Assembly: GCA_012036325.1 (NCBI GenBank)
Contig: JAAUPC010000172.1
Location: forward strand, 1-7,423
Origin: Paracoccaceae bacterium
Lineage (GTDB): Bacteria; Pseudomonadota; Alphaproteobacteria; Rhodobacterales; Rhodobacteraceae
Direction: 5' to 3'
Length of the DNA: 7,423 nucleotides
The notes under the pieces are model-generated. The model worked only from the letters and a program-made list of their open reading frames with translations. It had not been told where the DNA came from and did no database searches. The position numbers were made by a program, and so were the translations under genes. This document shows, one piece after another, positions 6,726 through 7,423 of this stretch. Numbering within the stretch: the first letter of the stretch is position 1; every line of letters starts with the position of its first letter.

Positions 6726-7423
6726 ATGACGAACTCCGCACTCACCTCAAAATTCGGCTCCACGGCCCTCGTCACCGGCGCAAGCGATGGTATCGGCCGC
6801 GCCTTTGCCGAGGCGCTGGCCGTTCAGGGTTTCGACCTGATCCTCGTCGCCCGCCGGGAAACCGTCCTGCAAGACCAGGCCGCCGAACTGCGCCGCGTGC
6901 ACGGCATCAAGGTTGACGTGCTAGCGACGGACCTCTCCGACCCCGAGGCGGTCACTGCGTTGCTGAAGAGAACTGCGACTGCCCCAATCGGCCTTCTGGT
7001 CGCCTCGGCAGGGTTCGGCTCGCTTGGGCCCTTTCTGTCACAGGACCTGGCATCCGAGGTGAACATGGTCGACGTGAACTGCCGCGCGGTCGTGGCCCTG
7101 ACCCATGGCATCGGCAGCCGGATGGCACAGGCCGGGCGGGGAGGGATCATCCTCTTTTCCTCGATCGTCGGCTTTCAGGGCGCGCCGAACTCAGCGACCT
7201 ATTCCGCCACCAAAAGCTTCGTGCAGTCTTTCGCTGAAGGTCTTGCGGCCGAACTGAAGCCGCAGGGCATTTCCGTCCTCTCTGTCGCCCCCGGGCCGGT
7301 CGGCACCGGCTTTGCCGCCCGGGCTGGCATGCAGATGGGCCAGGCTGAAACTCCCGAGACTGTGGCCCGCGTCGCCTGCGCGCCTTGCCGGGCGGCGGCA
7401 CGGTCAGGCCGGGGTTTCTGGCA
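6726..7423 (+). pseudogene. Short-chain dehydrogenase/reductase (SDR), 3' partial, frameshifted near codon 217
   Basis: This would be a cytoplasmic NAD(P)H-dependent oxidoreductase with a Rossmann fold. ATG 6726 has GAAAGG eight bases upstream and lies 23 bases after the permease stop, so it probably shares the operon. Visible signatures are the cofactor motif TGASDGIG (residues 17-24), LVARR after the second strand (R43/R44, suggesting NADPH), SAGFG in place of NNAG (94-98), the active-site Asn (about N118), SS (145-146), YSATK (Tyr159, Lys163) and APGPV (188-192). Beyond codon 217 the reading frame gives ACAPCRAAARSGRG, unlike the family. The next frame reads LRALPGGGTVRPGFLA, a typical SDR C-terminus. 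One extra C at 7375-7376 would restore it. The 3' end is outside the window. The substrate cannot be told. Confidence 0.85.

Overview
The window is GC-rich, and its protein families and codon use suggest an alphaproteobacterium, probably of the Rhodobacterales (Rhodobacteraceae/Paracoccaceae type). That placement is inferred from the look of the proteins and was not tested by a search. It reads as accessory DNA: the end of an insertion sequence, an orphan secretion adaptor, and a self-contained drug-efflux locus.

Left part (1-1683). The last ~74 codons of an IS3-family transposase run directly into a type I secretion membrane fusion protein (HlyD/PrtE type, 219-1547). The IS end lies exactly where the adaptor's N-terminus and ribosome binding site should be, so the start of this gene is now supplied by IS sequence or has been lost. 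No ABC exporter or substrate gene is visible. A short region with two alternative hairpins separates this gene from the convergent regulator.

Middle and right part (1684-7423). A TetR-family repressor gene (minus strand) is divergent from an RND efflux operon: periplasmic adaptor (2435-3592), inner-membrane RND permease (3596-6702), then a short-chain dehydrogenase (6726 to the window end). The 150 bp between regulator and operon contain a 50-bp symmetric operator: two GTTAG-N5-CTAAC palindromes inside a perfect 13-bp inverted repeat, overlapping back-to-back promoter-like elements. The expected logic is a ligand-responsive repressor controlling itself and the pump. No outer-membrane factor gene is present, so the pump would need a TolC-like protein encoded elsewhere.

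The main oddity is that three genes of this locus (tetR, the permease, the dehydrogenase) each carry one apparent single-base loss. In each case the family-like protein continues in another frame, with no further damage visible. The losses lie in G/C-only runs. Either the sequence has indel errors, or the whole efflux locus has very recently started to decay. I see no CRISPR array, tRNA, rRNA or clearly new system; the operator architecture, the IS-adaptor junction and the frameshift trio are the points worth following.
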